DNA from: Chara braunii
Taxonomy: Eukaryota; Streptophyta; Charophyceae; Charales; Characeae
Direction: 5' to 3'
Length of the DNA: 44,610 bases
Assembly (NCBI GenBank): GCA_003427395.1
Contig: BFEA01001052.1
Coordinates: 68,642 to 113,251 of the forward strand
Shown: positions 19,914-29,884 of the stretch, in pieces
Layout: each line of letters begins with the position of its first letter
Position numbering within the stretch: the stretch's first letter is position 1
Translations under genes and position numbers: made by a program
Notes under the pieces: generated by a model
The model's input: the letters and a program-made list of their open reading frames with translations, nothing else
Databases searched by the model: none
Told to the model about the DNA's origin: nothing

Positions 19914-19985
<72 letters not shown>
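19509..19985. repeat. (CA)n(GA)n microsatellite containing a 330-base gap
   Basis: CA repeats (19509-19548, one g interruption) pass into GA repeats (19548-19583), then 330 Ns (19584-19913), then GA repeats to 19985. The gap is probably unresolved GA repeat, so its true length is unknown. Confidence 0.95.
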
Positions 19986-19989
<4 letters not shown>

Positions 19990-20315
19990 GACTTGACATA
20001 TGAGCAGCGACATTGTGGGGGACTATTTGGGGATCGGTCTGGACGACATTTTGGGTTGGCAACATCTCTCCGTCTCTCCCCTCCCTTCGTCTCTCCTCCC
20101 TCCTCCTCATCCATGTATGTTGGTGCCTGGCGCTTCGTCTCTGTGTGATAGTGCCAGGTCCCCCCTCACACCGTGTGATGATGATGATGATGTTCAGTCT
20201 GTGTCACGACAATGATTGGGTCTGATTATTGGTATTTCAGTCTTTCGCCGTGCTATCCTTACTACGTCTGTGAGAGGTCGGTTCTGGGTTCTGGTCTGCA
20301 CCATATTGGTATCTC

Positions 20316-23300
20316 TCATTTTCCTTGCACTTGTGTTTTGCGTTTCGGAATTGTCCAGGATCGTAACAGGAGGCATAAATACATGTATAAGAGATGTAGT
20401 TCAACGAAATCAAAGACTGTAGTGGAGGTAAGAATTGTGTACCATGCCCTATGAAATTTCGCAGTTGATAGCCCTGCCTTGGCAAACAGGTTGAAGGCTT
20501 CGGTTTGATAGATGTATGATCTTCCATGGCAGGTGATTTTGTGGAAAACGTCTTCACAGGTCTTCCTTTCTACATCCGACAAGGGACAGATACCAGGTGC
20601 TTCCTGCTCAAGCATTCTGATCATATTCGCTCCCTCTTCATCACACCTTGGGGACTGCCACTTAGCCAATGCTGCTGCTGATGTTTTTCCTGTCTCCTCT
20701 GCTTCATGCCTGCGTGTTCCATGGTCCCTGTCTTCGCCAATGTGCTGTCCCCCCTTGCTCACTCCTTCCTGCCTCAACTGGTTGCTGATAAAATCTGGAG
20801 TAAATCCTAAGCCAGTTTGACAGCTCTCCATGGGCTGATGGCCATCTGCTCCAGTTGGAATGGCTGTTGCACCACAGGGAACATCTTCTGCTATGCCATG
20901 AACAGGTTTTGTTCCTGCTGCAGTCCCCAGTGAGGCATTAACTTGTTCCTGCTGATTGGGCACAGCAGGAGTCACGATACTGGCATTGCCACTGAATGGA
21001 GCGCATTCAGTTGAGCTCCCCTTGTCTTTCCCATGGCCAATATCCCACGAAAACTCCTCCGTTATGTTTTTGTGATCCTTACCTGACCAGGAACCAGACG
21101 CTGAACCCTCCCCGTTCCCATGGCCACGATCCCACAAAGACTCCTTGGTTGCTGTTTCACTATCCTTAACTGCCAAGGGACCAGAGGCTGAACCCTCCTT
21201 CCAATGTCCAGTGTCCCACAAAGACTCCCTGGTTGCAGTTTCGTTATCCTTATCTTTCAAGGAACCAGAGGGTGAGCCCTTCTTCCCATGGCTGGGATCC
21301 CACAAAGACTCCTTGGTTGCAGTTTTGTAATCCTTATCTGACAAGTAGCCAGAGTCTGAGGCCTTCTCCTTCGCAGGGGCAAGATCCCACAAGGACTCAT
21401 TGGTCGCGGTTCCATGGTACATATCTGACGAGGGGAACGGGTCTGGACCAGATTCAACTATCCATGTGGCTAGTACAGGGCATGATACAGATGCAGGCAT
21501 GTCAGACCGGGAGACAACTGTAGTACTAGGCTTGCTAGGCCAGCCCTCATCAAATGGCATAGAGAATGTGCACCCATGAAATACATTAACAGCTTGCAGA
21601 ATCGCTGCTGATGAGGCAGTCATTTGGAACGAGTCAACTGACAGGCCTGATAGACCCGTCCGTGCTGCCAAGTTCTGGTTATCCCAGCCAGCAGGCGATG
21701 GGGGTTGTGGAATCTGTCTCCGAGGTTTGACGAGGCCCAGGTGGAAATCCTCCGATGTTGTCGGAATGTCTTCAGTAGGCAAACTGCTAAGACAGAGTGG
21801 CTCCAAAGAGGATAGCGAAAACATGCAGGGGGAGGAGGTGGAGGAAGAGCATGAGCTAGATGGAGGGATAGACTTGTCCTTGAACACCTCCTCTAGAATG
21901 TCTTCACGGTGTAGCGGTTGCATGAGCAATGGCTGCAGTGCCTTTTTATTCAATGGATTGAAAGAATGCTCTAGTGCACTAGCTCTGTGTAGTGGTGGAG
22001 GCGCTGGGGATGAATCGAGGACAGGTCCAGAGGGCATTGCACAGGGCTTCCTGATAGACAGAAGCGCTATGCTTGGTCTTGTACTAGACCAGTCAATGGA
22101 GCTGTCACATATTTGCCGCTCCTCATTTGGAGGAATCAGGTTTGGGCTCCGCAGAGAGGGACAAAGAGAGGCTTCCACAACCATCTCCTCAATTATTACA
22201 GGTGCAGTGCTCATCGGGACTGGCTTGGAGTCATAGCACACACAGGCCGCAGGGAATGATCCTCCTGGAGGGGCGGCTGCGAACTTCTCTGATGCTGGTG
22301 GCAATGGTGCTACTGCTTGAGTTGACTGCAGAGTTAGGATGGAAGGCTGATTGGGTGCTAGAGTCATCGTTGGAGTGAAGAATTGTGATGAACATGCTGA
22401 TGGTGGAGAGGAGAGGGGCAATGGCTGGGGCGACAAACATGGGGATGCACCATCGGCAGAAATGGCACAGCTCATGCAACCAGCAGCGGGTGGCAGTGGT
22501 GAAGGGTGCTTGCCTTGACATTGGGAAGGGTCAGAAGATCTCCCCCCATCGACGATGTCTTGTGGTCCCTTGTCGCATGCAGGAGAGTCTTGACGGTTGA
22601 CGGTGCATGGCAGAAGGTCCGACTTGGAGTAGTTCTGAGAAAATGGCGATGACGATGACACTGACAACTTGTCAACCTGTTCAGTCAATGGGCACTCAGT
22701 AACCCAGCTGTAGCTCTGCGTCACAGGCGGAGACATTGCAGGGGCCATGAAGTGTGCCCCCCCGGAAGATGTTTTCTCTATATCCACAGTCATGGGCGAA
22801 CCCCTCCATCCCTGCTTACTATCACCAATTTGCAACCCTTTCTTAGACTCCTCCTTCCTGGACTCCTGAGCTGATGAAGCTTGATCCACCTTGCAAGGGA
22901 ATACTTGGTCTAATGTCTCTGTCTTCTTCTCCGACTCATTTTGTTTCTTTCTCTTCCCTTCTTCCTGATCCAGACAGCTTCCCTGCTCCCTCTCATCAGA
23001 ATGCAGCATGCGCCTGGGGCAAAACAATCTTGTGTCAGGATCCAGGGCTTCTTCTCCGTTTTCTGGTGCCATCAGCAGACATTTGATGGTGCTGGGCACC
23101 ATAGCTGTGTCCTCTGAGTCAGTGAGCAGTATGTCCAATGTCTCACTTGCTGGTGTCGACAAGGCAGACACAGTAAATCTCTCAAAGCTGGAGACGTCAT
23201 CATCTTCCAGTTTGCATGTCCCTGAAATGCCAGGAAGCTTTAAATGAGAAGCCAAATTATCTTCCCCCAGTCTGGAATGGTCAAGCAGAAGGGGCTCTGT

Positions 23301-24143
23301 CTCATCGAAGGAGACAAATGGAAGGATAGGAGACATGTGCATGGGAGAGGCACTGACCGACTCCACAGGTGAGAGGGACATCATCTTTTCATAACCATCC
23401 TGAGTGTGCTTTTTGGTGGTGCAGTAGTTGCTTCTGCCATGTGTCTTCGACGATTTCGGGATAGAAACAAATAGTTGTCTCTGCTGCGACCTGCTGATTG
23501 CAGCTTCAGGGGACCCTTTGACTCCCAATGTTTGTCCAACAGCAGAGTCCTTGCCTCTCCATTTCATTCGAGAAGGGTCACTTCGTTCATTCAATTCTGC
23601 CCATTGATGCTGGACCAAGCTCTCTGCATGACCATTGACGATTGTGGCATCTTCCTGGCCTCCGGTGCATAGCAGTGCTGTACGCTCACCAGTACCCAGT
23701 AAGTTTTTTTCAGGGTTTGTAATGTTTAAGTTCTGCTCTGTGGCGAGAGGCAACTTTGACTTCGATGCAGGAGGAGACATTCCAAGGTGGGAGCTATCAG
23801 TCTCCACAACCCCCAGTGCAGGATTCTGCAGGTCCTCCTCCATTTGGATCAGTAAAGCGACTTGCTGTGCCACTTCATCCACCGCCTCCTCCCGACAGCT
23901 ATCTTTCCCCTCTTTGTTGAGTGTCTGTTCATCCATCTCTTGTCCGGTGGTTGTCTTCGATTTTGCTGTGTGGTCTGCAGAAAGGATTGAGAGTGTCCCT
24001 GACTCCACAGGTTGTGGAGGACTTATATTCTCGGTCCCCAAGGAAGGTGGACTCTTCGTAGCAGTTGAAGAATTGGAAACACCCTTGCAGTCAGCTCCAT
24101 CGGATGGAGGCATCTGCATATCACAAGGCAGCAACCAGCTCAT
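20316..24143 (-). CDS. Large host-like exon ending in the first half of an EH-like domain
   Basis: A single frame of about 1,275 codons opens with ATG at 24143-24141. Most is low-complexity, Ser/Pro/Glu-rich and probably disordered. Residues ~905-1045 hold five repeats of about 27-28 residues centred on (A)T(K/R/N)ESLWD, ending in a variant EEFSWD. Near residues 1200-1235 there is CEDVFHKI...YIYQTEAFNLFAKAGLSTAKFHRAW, which follows the first helix-loop-helix of an EH (Eps15-homology) domain, ending at its conserved Trp. EH domains bind NPF peptides in endocytosis and membrane traffic. The residues after that Trp do not fit an EH domain. A GT at 20442-20441 would end the exon inside the Trp codon, so the rest probably lies in exons further left, beyond the gap. 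DPF occurs once (GPDPFPSS), a motif known from endocytic adaptors. A retroelement origin is unlikely. EH assignment is moderate; coding status is strong because of length. Confidence 0.72.
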   Translation of the reverse strand: MSWLLPCDMQMPPSDGADCKGVSNSSTATKSPPSLGTENISPPQPVESGTLSILSADHTAKSKTTTGQEMDEQTLNKEGKDSCREEAVDEVAQQVALLIQMEEDLQNPALGVVETDSSHLGMSPPASKSKLPLATEQNLNITNPEKNLLGTGERTALLCTGGQEDATIVNGHAESLVQHQWAELNERSDPSRMKWRGKDSAVGQTLGVKGSPEAAISRSQQRQLFVSIPKSSKTHGRSNYCTTKKHTQDGYEKMMSLSPVESVSASPMHMSPILPFVSFDETEPLLLDHSRLGEDNLASHLKLPGISGTCKLEDDDVSSFERFTVSALSTPASETLDILLTDSEDTAMVPSTIKCLLMAPENGEEALDPDTRLFCPRRMLHSDEREQGSCLDQEEGKRKKQNESEKKTETLDQVFPCKVDQASSAQESRKEESKKGLQIGDSKQGWRGSPMTVDIEKTSSGGAHFMAPAMSPPVTQSYSWVTECPLTEQVDKLSVSSSSPFSQNYSKSDLLPCTVNRQDSPACDKGPQDIVDGGRSSDPSQCQGKHPSPLPPAAGCMSCAISADGASPCLSPQPLPLSSPPSACSSQFFTPTMTLAPNQPSILTLQSTQAVAPLPPASEKFAAAPPGGSFPAACVCYDSKPVPMSTAPVIIEEMVVEASLCPSLRSPNLIPPNEERQICDSSIDWSSTRPSIALLSIRKPCAMPSGPVLDSSPAPPPLHRASALEHSFNPLNKKALQPLLMQPLHREDILEEVFKDKSIPPSSSCSSSTSSPCMFSLSSLEPLCLSSLPTEDIPTTSEDFHLGLVKPRRQIPQPPSPAGWDNQNLAARTGLSGLSVDSFQMTASSAAILQAVNVFHGCTFSMPFDEGWPSKPSTTVVSRSDMPASVSCPVLATWIVESGPDPFPSSDMYHGTATNESLWDLAPAKEKASDSGYLSDKDYKTATKESLWDPSHGKKGSPSGSLKDKDNETATRESLWDTGHWKEGSASGPLAVKDSETATKESLWDRGHGNGEGSASGSWSGKDHKNITEEFSWDIGHGKDKGSSTECAPFSGNASIVTPAVPNQQEQVNASLGTAAGTKPVHGIAEDVPCGATAIPTGADGHQPMESCQTGLGFTPDFISNQLRQEGVSKGGQHIGEDRDHGTRRHEAEETGKTSAAALAKWQSPRCDEEGANMIRMLEQEAPGICPLSDVERKTCEDVFHKITCHGRSYIYQTEAFNLFAKAGLSTAKFHRAWYTILTSTTVFDFVELHLLYMYLCLLLRSWTIPKRKTQVQGK

Positions 24144-24382
24144 TAGCACTGATTGTTTTTCGTTTAGTTGGTGGGGTTGTTGTCGATGTTGTTGTTGTGG
24201 TTGACAGTTTCCTTGTTGACCATACGGATGTAGGTGTTGAGGGCAGCGGGTTGTGGGTGCATTAATGTACCGCAGTCCATTCTTTTTTGAAGCCTCTTCA
24301 GATTTCCTTCCTCTTTCCCTTCTCCCAGAAGTGAGCCCCCCATGCCCTCACCCATGGCGTTTCCCCAGAAATCGGTGAACTT

Positions 24383-24685
24383 CTAAGAGATAACTGGTTG
24401 TTCCACCACGTTAGTTTCCAAAGCCAACCAACCTGGTTCAGTTTCCAGTGACTTAATCATATCAAGAAAACTCTTCTTGAAGTTGGGCAAGCAGCACAAT
24501 GGGCCCAGTTTTGCGCTGTTCACATTAGCCTTGAAGAAGCAGTCTACCTCTTCCCCATGGTCAGCAGGCATTCCGAACACCTCAACTCTTTGCCACACGA
24601 TGTACTTGCTATATCGGTGTTTACCTATATTCTTGATGTCGGAATCCTGCACAATGTCACCAATGTTCGATCTGTTCAGCTTCAC
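24383..24685 (-). CDS. Minus-strand open frame upstream of the EH-like gene, unrecognised
   Basis: About 100 codons of protein-like composition (YSKYIVWQRVEVFGMPADHGEE, LGPLCCLPNFKKSFLDMI) end at a stop at 24383-24385. The frame appears to open without an ATG at its left limit, so it could be an exon or a relic. It could be an upstream exon of the large gene (same strand, ~240 bp away) or a fragment of an element protein: the VWQRVEVFGMP phrase weakly recalls LINE ORF1 proteins of plants. I cannot decide. Confidence 0.35.
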   Translation of the reverse strand: MKLNRSNIGDIVQDSDIKNIGKHRYSKYIVWQRVEVFGMPADHGEEVDCFFKANVNSAKLGPLCCLPNFKKSFLDMIKSLETEPGWLALETNVVEQPVIS

Positions 24686-24799
24686 TTTCAGCCGGCCCCC
24701 CTGCAGGTCACCGAATGCATAATCTCCCCCTCTTGGTACTGTGACTGTATTGTCCTGCAGTTAATTTCGAGTTCCTTGTGCTCTCCAAGGTGTTATCAG

Positions 24800-25223
24800 C
24801 TAGGAACTGCCTCTATGCTCTGTCCCTCTCATACCCTTTCCCGAAAATGGTATGCCCCATATGCTTTCCTCTCCATCTCCTCCTCCTGCTATTCCTCTGC
24901 CTACTGTTGCTATTGATGCTTCCCGTATTCCATCCTCTTCCCTGCATTCTTCTCCTGACTTCCAGCCGGTTGGATCATATCTGATCCTTATGAATCGGTT
25001 TGATGATGGTATTTCTTTGTTATTGGTGACTCCAATCAGCCTGCACTGTGCTTTCTGCAAATCCAGCACTACCCCCTCCCATAACCAAAACGTTGTCCCC
25101 TCCAGCAGATTTCCTCCTGCCAGGCTTCTTGTCTGTCATCGTGTCTCTGTCATCTCCGCTTCCCAAACTGGACATCTGGTCGCTATGCTTCACATCTCTT
25201 CCCTTCATTAGATCTGCTCCCAT
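24800..25223 (-). pseudogene. Two overlapping minus-strand frames, coding-like, unrecognised
   Basis: Frame A (25223-25020) is Gly/Asp/Lys-rich and contains DKKPGRRKSAGGDNVLVMGGGSAG. Frame B (25069-24800) continues with LDLQKAQCRLIGVTNNKEIPSSNRFIRIRYD and a Gly-rich end. Read together they look like one protein with a frameshift near 25050-25070. Neighbouring frames on the same strand (24383-24685) may belong to the same relic. No domain is recognised. Confidence 0.3.
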
Positions 25224-25229
25224 TCAATC

Positions 25230-25680
25230 CGAGTCATCAGTTGGAACAGTTCGCCTGTGTCTGTCCTCAGCAGTGCTGTCGATTGGCTGCTGTCAGTTGT
25301 TATGAACTTGGTTGTCTGACGATTTTCTCGCCACTCACACAAAGAGTGTCTGACACACGCCCATACACATACGAGACAAAGGGGAGAGGAGGCAGAGTCC
25401 AAACTGCACACAGACAAAGATAAGCAGCAGAATTCAACCATGCACAGATGGGGAGAGACACACAGTGATTCTCACTCTCTGACAGACTCCCAACAACCAA
25501 CCACAAGACGACACCTGTGAGGATAACAATCGGAATCACACTGCTGATGAGCCAACTCAAACCAATAATCGTTACAGAGTTTATCCTAGTGTCTCGCCAC
25601 CCTCAGAACTCCACACACCACTCTCTATTCCACAGCCAGTTAGTAGCGCAACACTGAATCTGCCTCCTTGAGGCCAGCGC
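25230..25680. other. No gene seen
   Basis: A mixed-composition stretch without credible frames. It lies between the unknown frames and the putative LTR of E2. Confidence 0.4.
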
Positions 25681-26417
25681 CAACCATCCAGATGAGGAAC
25701 ATGAATCGCGATGAAGTCTTCAGTGCCGATGAGTCACTCTGATGAAGAAGATGGCAGCTATGGCTGCCACACCACTGACGAAGCCCTGACAGTCTCTAAG
25801 GAGTGAAGGGCGACAGTGGTCCACCCACATACGCTCAGTGAAGAGCCTCCAAACAGCCGAGCCAATCGCAGATACCCTCAGGGGTAGATGCTCAGAGGGT
25901 GCCCCAGCTATGGCAAGCACTGGCAGGCTGGCTATGGCTGCCGTCCACGATGAGGGTCTCAGGATGCCGCCTGTAGACAATCACCACCACCAACTTGCTT
26001 GGCTCCAGAACGCTGTCTCGCGAAAATGAAATGCCAAAAGTCCCTAACCTACCGGCTCAGTCCTATTAATAGACTAGCCTACTCTAGACCTAGACCTACT
26101 CGACCGGTACCGCACCAGTTTGGCCTGTTCGGCCTGGGCCCTACCCGGCCATACGGCGCCTATTCCGACTCTACAGCCCAGGGCCCGGATGGGCTGGCTG
26201 TCCCAGTGATAGCCCGGGTCTGCTAAGGGCGATAACGGCTAAGGGGAGCTCGGGTCTGCAATTTTCCAAAAATTGCAGATATGTCCCTTATGAATTCCTC
26301 CGAAGACTAAACTGGCAATTAGTCCCTGACACAAATAAAATTATGAATCTGACCCTAAGACGCGACTGTACAACCTCGCCGTCAGATCTCGACAGTAGAA
26401 ATCAGCAAACCATTGCA
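25681..26417 (-). repeat. Possible 3' LTR of E2 (left edge not determined)
   Basis: The region follows the E2 stop on the minus strand. A candidate inner edge is TGCAATGG at 26417, behind a G-rich run (GGGGGGTAAG). Between 26050 and 26230 it carries gggccc/ggcgcc-rich sequence similar in style to the E3 LTR. It contains a perfect 11-bp hairpin at 26255-26279. No second copy was found, so this is inferred from position. Confidence 0.35.
26255..26279. repeat. 11-bp perfect hairpin
   Basis: tctgcaatttt (26255-26265) and aaaattgcaga (26269-26279) pair around a 3-base loop. Confidence 0.75.
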
Positions 26418-26449
26418 GACTTACCCCCCGGGGAGCGAGGACCTCTGAG

Positions 26450-29400
26450 CTAGGGGTGTAGACGAGGAGATCGCCGAGGAAGGTTTCCCTTCTTGGCCGC
26501 CTCGTAACGTAAAATTACAGACTTTGTTGTCTTGAGAAGTTCCTTCCGGGTAAACCAAATGTCCTCAGTATGAGGCTGGAAGCAGAACCTCACAAGATAC
26601 TTCCGGTTGGGGCCAGTGCCCCACTCGTCCTCAATGGACTCCACGTCATATCCCTTGCCAGGGATCGGTGGACCAAACTGAGGAGGCCGTCGGGGAACGC
26701 ATCAGCTGCGGTGAAGGGGAGCAGCTTGGATGCATGAAAGACCGGATAGGTCTGCAGATGCAGTGGAACGTCGATGAAGTATGACGGTCCAAATGGACCC
26801 AAATAACGCCAATCTTGGGGGCAACATCTTGGGGGAGATATCCTCCTCCCTCGACAACTCATAACTGACCACCCAGCCATAGTCACCAGTACGGATGGGG
26901 GAAGGCCGCCTATGGCGATTAGCTTGTTCAATCATAGCCTTTTGAGCTTTGAACAAGTTCGCCCGTGCTCTTTCCACATCTATGCGATAGCGTCTGGCAA
27001 ACTTTGCGGTGCCTCGCGTCAGATCTGACTTAGCCTTATCGATGATATCATCGAGAGGCTGTCGTGGTTCACGACCCCAGTGCAAACGGTATGGGCTGAA
27101 CCCAGTCGAGGAGTGGATAGCCGTGTTATAGACAAGCTGTGCACGAGCCAAGTGGAAATCCCAGTCCCGTTGATCTGGGGAGATGACAGGACGCAGTAAT
27201 TGGAACAGGACCTGGTTCATCACTTCAGCCTGACCATTGGCTTCAGGGTGATGACCAAAAGTCATGTCCAATCGTGAGTGTAGGTAATCCTTACAGTAGG
27301 ATTACCACTCATTGCTACAGAATCGTGGATCTCGATCACTGACTACAGAAGTGGGCGGTCCATGGTGAGTAACCCACCTCTCGGAAAACGTTGCTCTCAC
27401 AGCGGGGACCCTAGCTACTTTTGGCAAGGTGATGAACTTTGCGTACTTAGACAACATGTCCACACAGACCATTACCTGACGCATCTCACGAGGGGTGGTC
27501 TTGCCTAGATCTGTAAAGTCAATAGACATAGATTCAGCAGGACCATCAGGTATGGGTAAGGGTTTGAGTAGTCCCAGAGGAGGTCTACGCTGGACCTTAT
27601 TTCTCTGGCAGAGCTCACAGGTTTCGACATAGTGTAGCAGATCACTCCGCATCTCCTTCCAAAAGAAGCGTTGTGATAGGGCGGCATATGACTTTAAGAA
27701 CCCCAAATGTCTGCGCGCATCATGACACTCTGACATCAGCAGTGTCCTGAGTTGCTGGTCCTGGGGAATGCATACGCGTTCCTCACCTCTGCTGTAGCTA
27801 TACAGCAAGTCTGAACTCAGGGCGTAGCCGGGTTCAGAATTGGGATCCGCTTGCAAATTCCTGACTATGGGTCCATAAGTCGGGTCCTGAGGCAGTAAAC
27901 GAGTAATGGTCTGACGGGTCTCCTCTCCAAAGGAGTGAGTGGAGGAGATCAGTGCAAAAAGTCAGGCCTCCGAGAGAGCGCATATGCTACTTTATTGTAG
28001 CAGCCCTTTTTATGTTTCAGTTCAAAGTCAAACATGCCAATGAACTGAATATAGTGTGCCAGTTTGTCATTCAACTCTCCCTGGGATTTCATTCACTTTA
28101 AGGTGGAACGATCAGAGAAGATCTTGAAGTGTCTTCCCAGGAGAAAGTGCTTCCAATGCTTTAAGGCACATACAAGAGCATATAGCTCCTCGTAGGTAGA
28201 GTCCTGAAGCTTTTGAGTTTTGATCTTCTTACTCATGAACTCTACAGGCCGTAGACCATTCCCATCATCTTGTTGAAGAACTGCCCCAATGCCATACTGA
28301 CTGGCGTCAGTGGCCAGGATGAATGGCGAGGTGGGGTCAGGCAACTTCAGCACTGGTGCACGAGTCAAGGCCTTCTTGAGTCGTGTAAAGACCAACTGAC
28401 AGGGAAGAGACCAAAGAAAAGGAGTGTCTTTCTTTGTTAGGGTGGTTAGGGGTGCAGCCACTGCAGAAAAGTTCCTGACAAACTTTTTGTAGTACGAGGC
28501 CAAACCCATGAAGGACCGGACATCTCTCACTGTCAGTGGTTGTGGCCACTCCTGAACAGCGGCTATCTTGGCTCCTGATTCTTGGCTGCTTCAGGAGCCA
28601 GACCATCTCCAGAGATTACATGACCCAGGTAGATAACAGAGAGAACCCCAAAAGAGGACTTCTCTCTGTTAATTTTGTATTGGTTATCACGTAATGACTG
28701 AAGAACTAGAGCCAACTGCTCCGCATGTTCCCTAGCAGTTCGGCTGAATATCAGAATGTCATCTAGATAGACAACCATGAACTTGTCTAGGTAAGGCATG
28801 AAGATGCGGTGCATCTCAGTCTGGAAGGTACCTGAGGCATTGCAAAGTCCAAATGGCATAAACAGATACTCGTAAGTACCATATCTGGTTTTGAAGGTTG
28901 TCTTGTGGACATCCTCCTCTGCCATCTCAATCTGATGATACCCAGATTTGAGATCGACTTTGTGGAACATTATACAGCCCTGCACCATGTCTAGAAGGTC
29001 ATCGATCCTAGGAATAGGCTTTGTACTTTTCCTAGTGATCTTATTGAGACCCCTGTAGTCGATGCACATTCTGAATTCTCCATTCCCTTTCGGGACGAAG
29101 AGCACAGGTGCGCCAAATTCAGATGTGCTCGGTCGTATCCAACCCTTGTTGGTCAGGGTCTCTAACTACTTTCTAAGCTCCTCAAGCTCAGCAGGGGACA
29201 TCCTGTAGATGCGGCCGTTAGGAGGGACCGCTCCAGGTAGCAGCTCAATGTGATGCTTGGTTGGCCGGTTGGGTAGTCCAAAGGGCTCCTGCATCAGATC
29301 GGCATACTGGTCCACAACCTGTTGTATCTCAGGAGTACATGAAACAGGTGCAGCGTCTGTTTGCTTGACCATAGCGAGAAACAGACGCTTGTGGTCATAC

Positions 29401-29567
29401 TGGCGCGAGAGAGAATAAAACTCCCTCGCTCTCAAACAGTAGCAACTAGTCTTAGGGTGGTGGTCAACACCAATCATGCAAGGCTGATACACCCCCTGCC
29501 CATTGGGGAGTTCAACCTTAGGGATTTGCCAGTTGATCCTAGGGTTGACCGCCCTCGGCCACTGCAT
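26450..29567 (-). pseudogene. pol: E2 pol: degenerate Ty3/gypsy pol lacking gag and most of protease
   Basis: The order on the minus strand is: protease-RT linker (29567-29169, stop at 29166-29168); RT with [18 protein letters not shown] and YLDDILIF (29105-28563); a frameshift near 28560-28600; RNase H (LATDASQYGIGAV, STYEELYA one codon shorter than in E1 and E4, SDRSTLK, stop at 28093-28095); integrase zinc finger and core (SMSIDFTD, VSDRDPRF, stop at 27302-27304, then GHHPEANGQAE); a frameshift near 26810; a C-terminal region (YPVFHASKLLPF); and a chromodomain-like end (EDIWFTRKELL), stop 26450-26452. The sequence starts abruptly at about 29567, so the 5' part is deleted. It is more closely related to E1 and E4 than to E3 by motif wording. 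Confidence 0.9.
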
Positions 29568-29884
29568 AGAGAATACCAGATCAAAGGGTAGAGGCCGAGT
29601 GGTTTGGGGGTTTCGAGCACATCGTAGAAGTGGCCGACTCCATGAAAGAAGTACACATAGAGTGTGTCTGGCTGACTGAGGAATTCCATAGGATCTCGTT
29701 AAAATATGGGCCCTTCTATTGAGATAAAGTCGGGGAAGTCCTCACCGTCCTGAGGATAGGCAAGCATGACCGCCTAGAGATATACGCGGAGGCTTGGGAC
29801 GCCATAGTTAGCCGGGAGGCGGCGGCCGCTCCACCCTACGTGGATGATGTCTTTAAATTGTTTGAGGCACTGTGGTTAGATTAA
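29568..29884 (+). pseudogene. Coding-like plus-strand frame of unknown origin
   Basis: In one frame from about 29568 to a stop near 29882 the translation is protein-like: EAEWFGGFEHIVEVADSMKE, VWLTEEFHRISLKYGPFY, then a stop near 29720, VGEVLTVLRIGKHDRLEIY, EAWDAIVSREAAAAPPYV. It begins exactly where E2 stops, on the opposite strand, and could be part of the sequence E2 inserted into or recombined with. No domain is recognised. Confidence 0.35.

Noticed and set aside
19305-20110. Frames with ER, SL and HT dipeptide runs
   Set aside because: They read through (GA)n, (CA)n and a 330-base gap and have no biological content.
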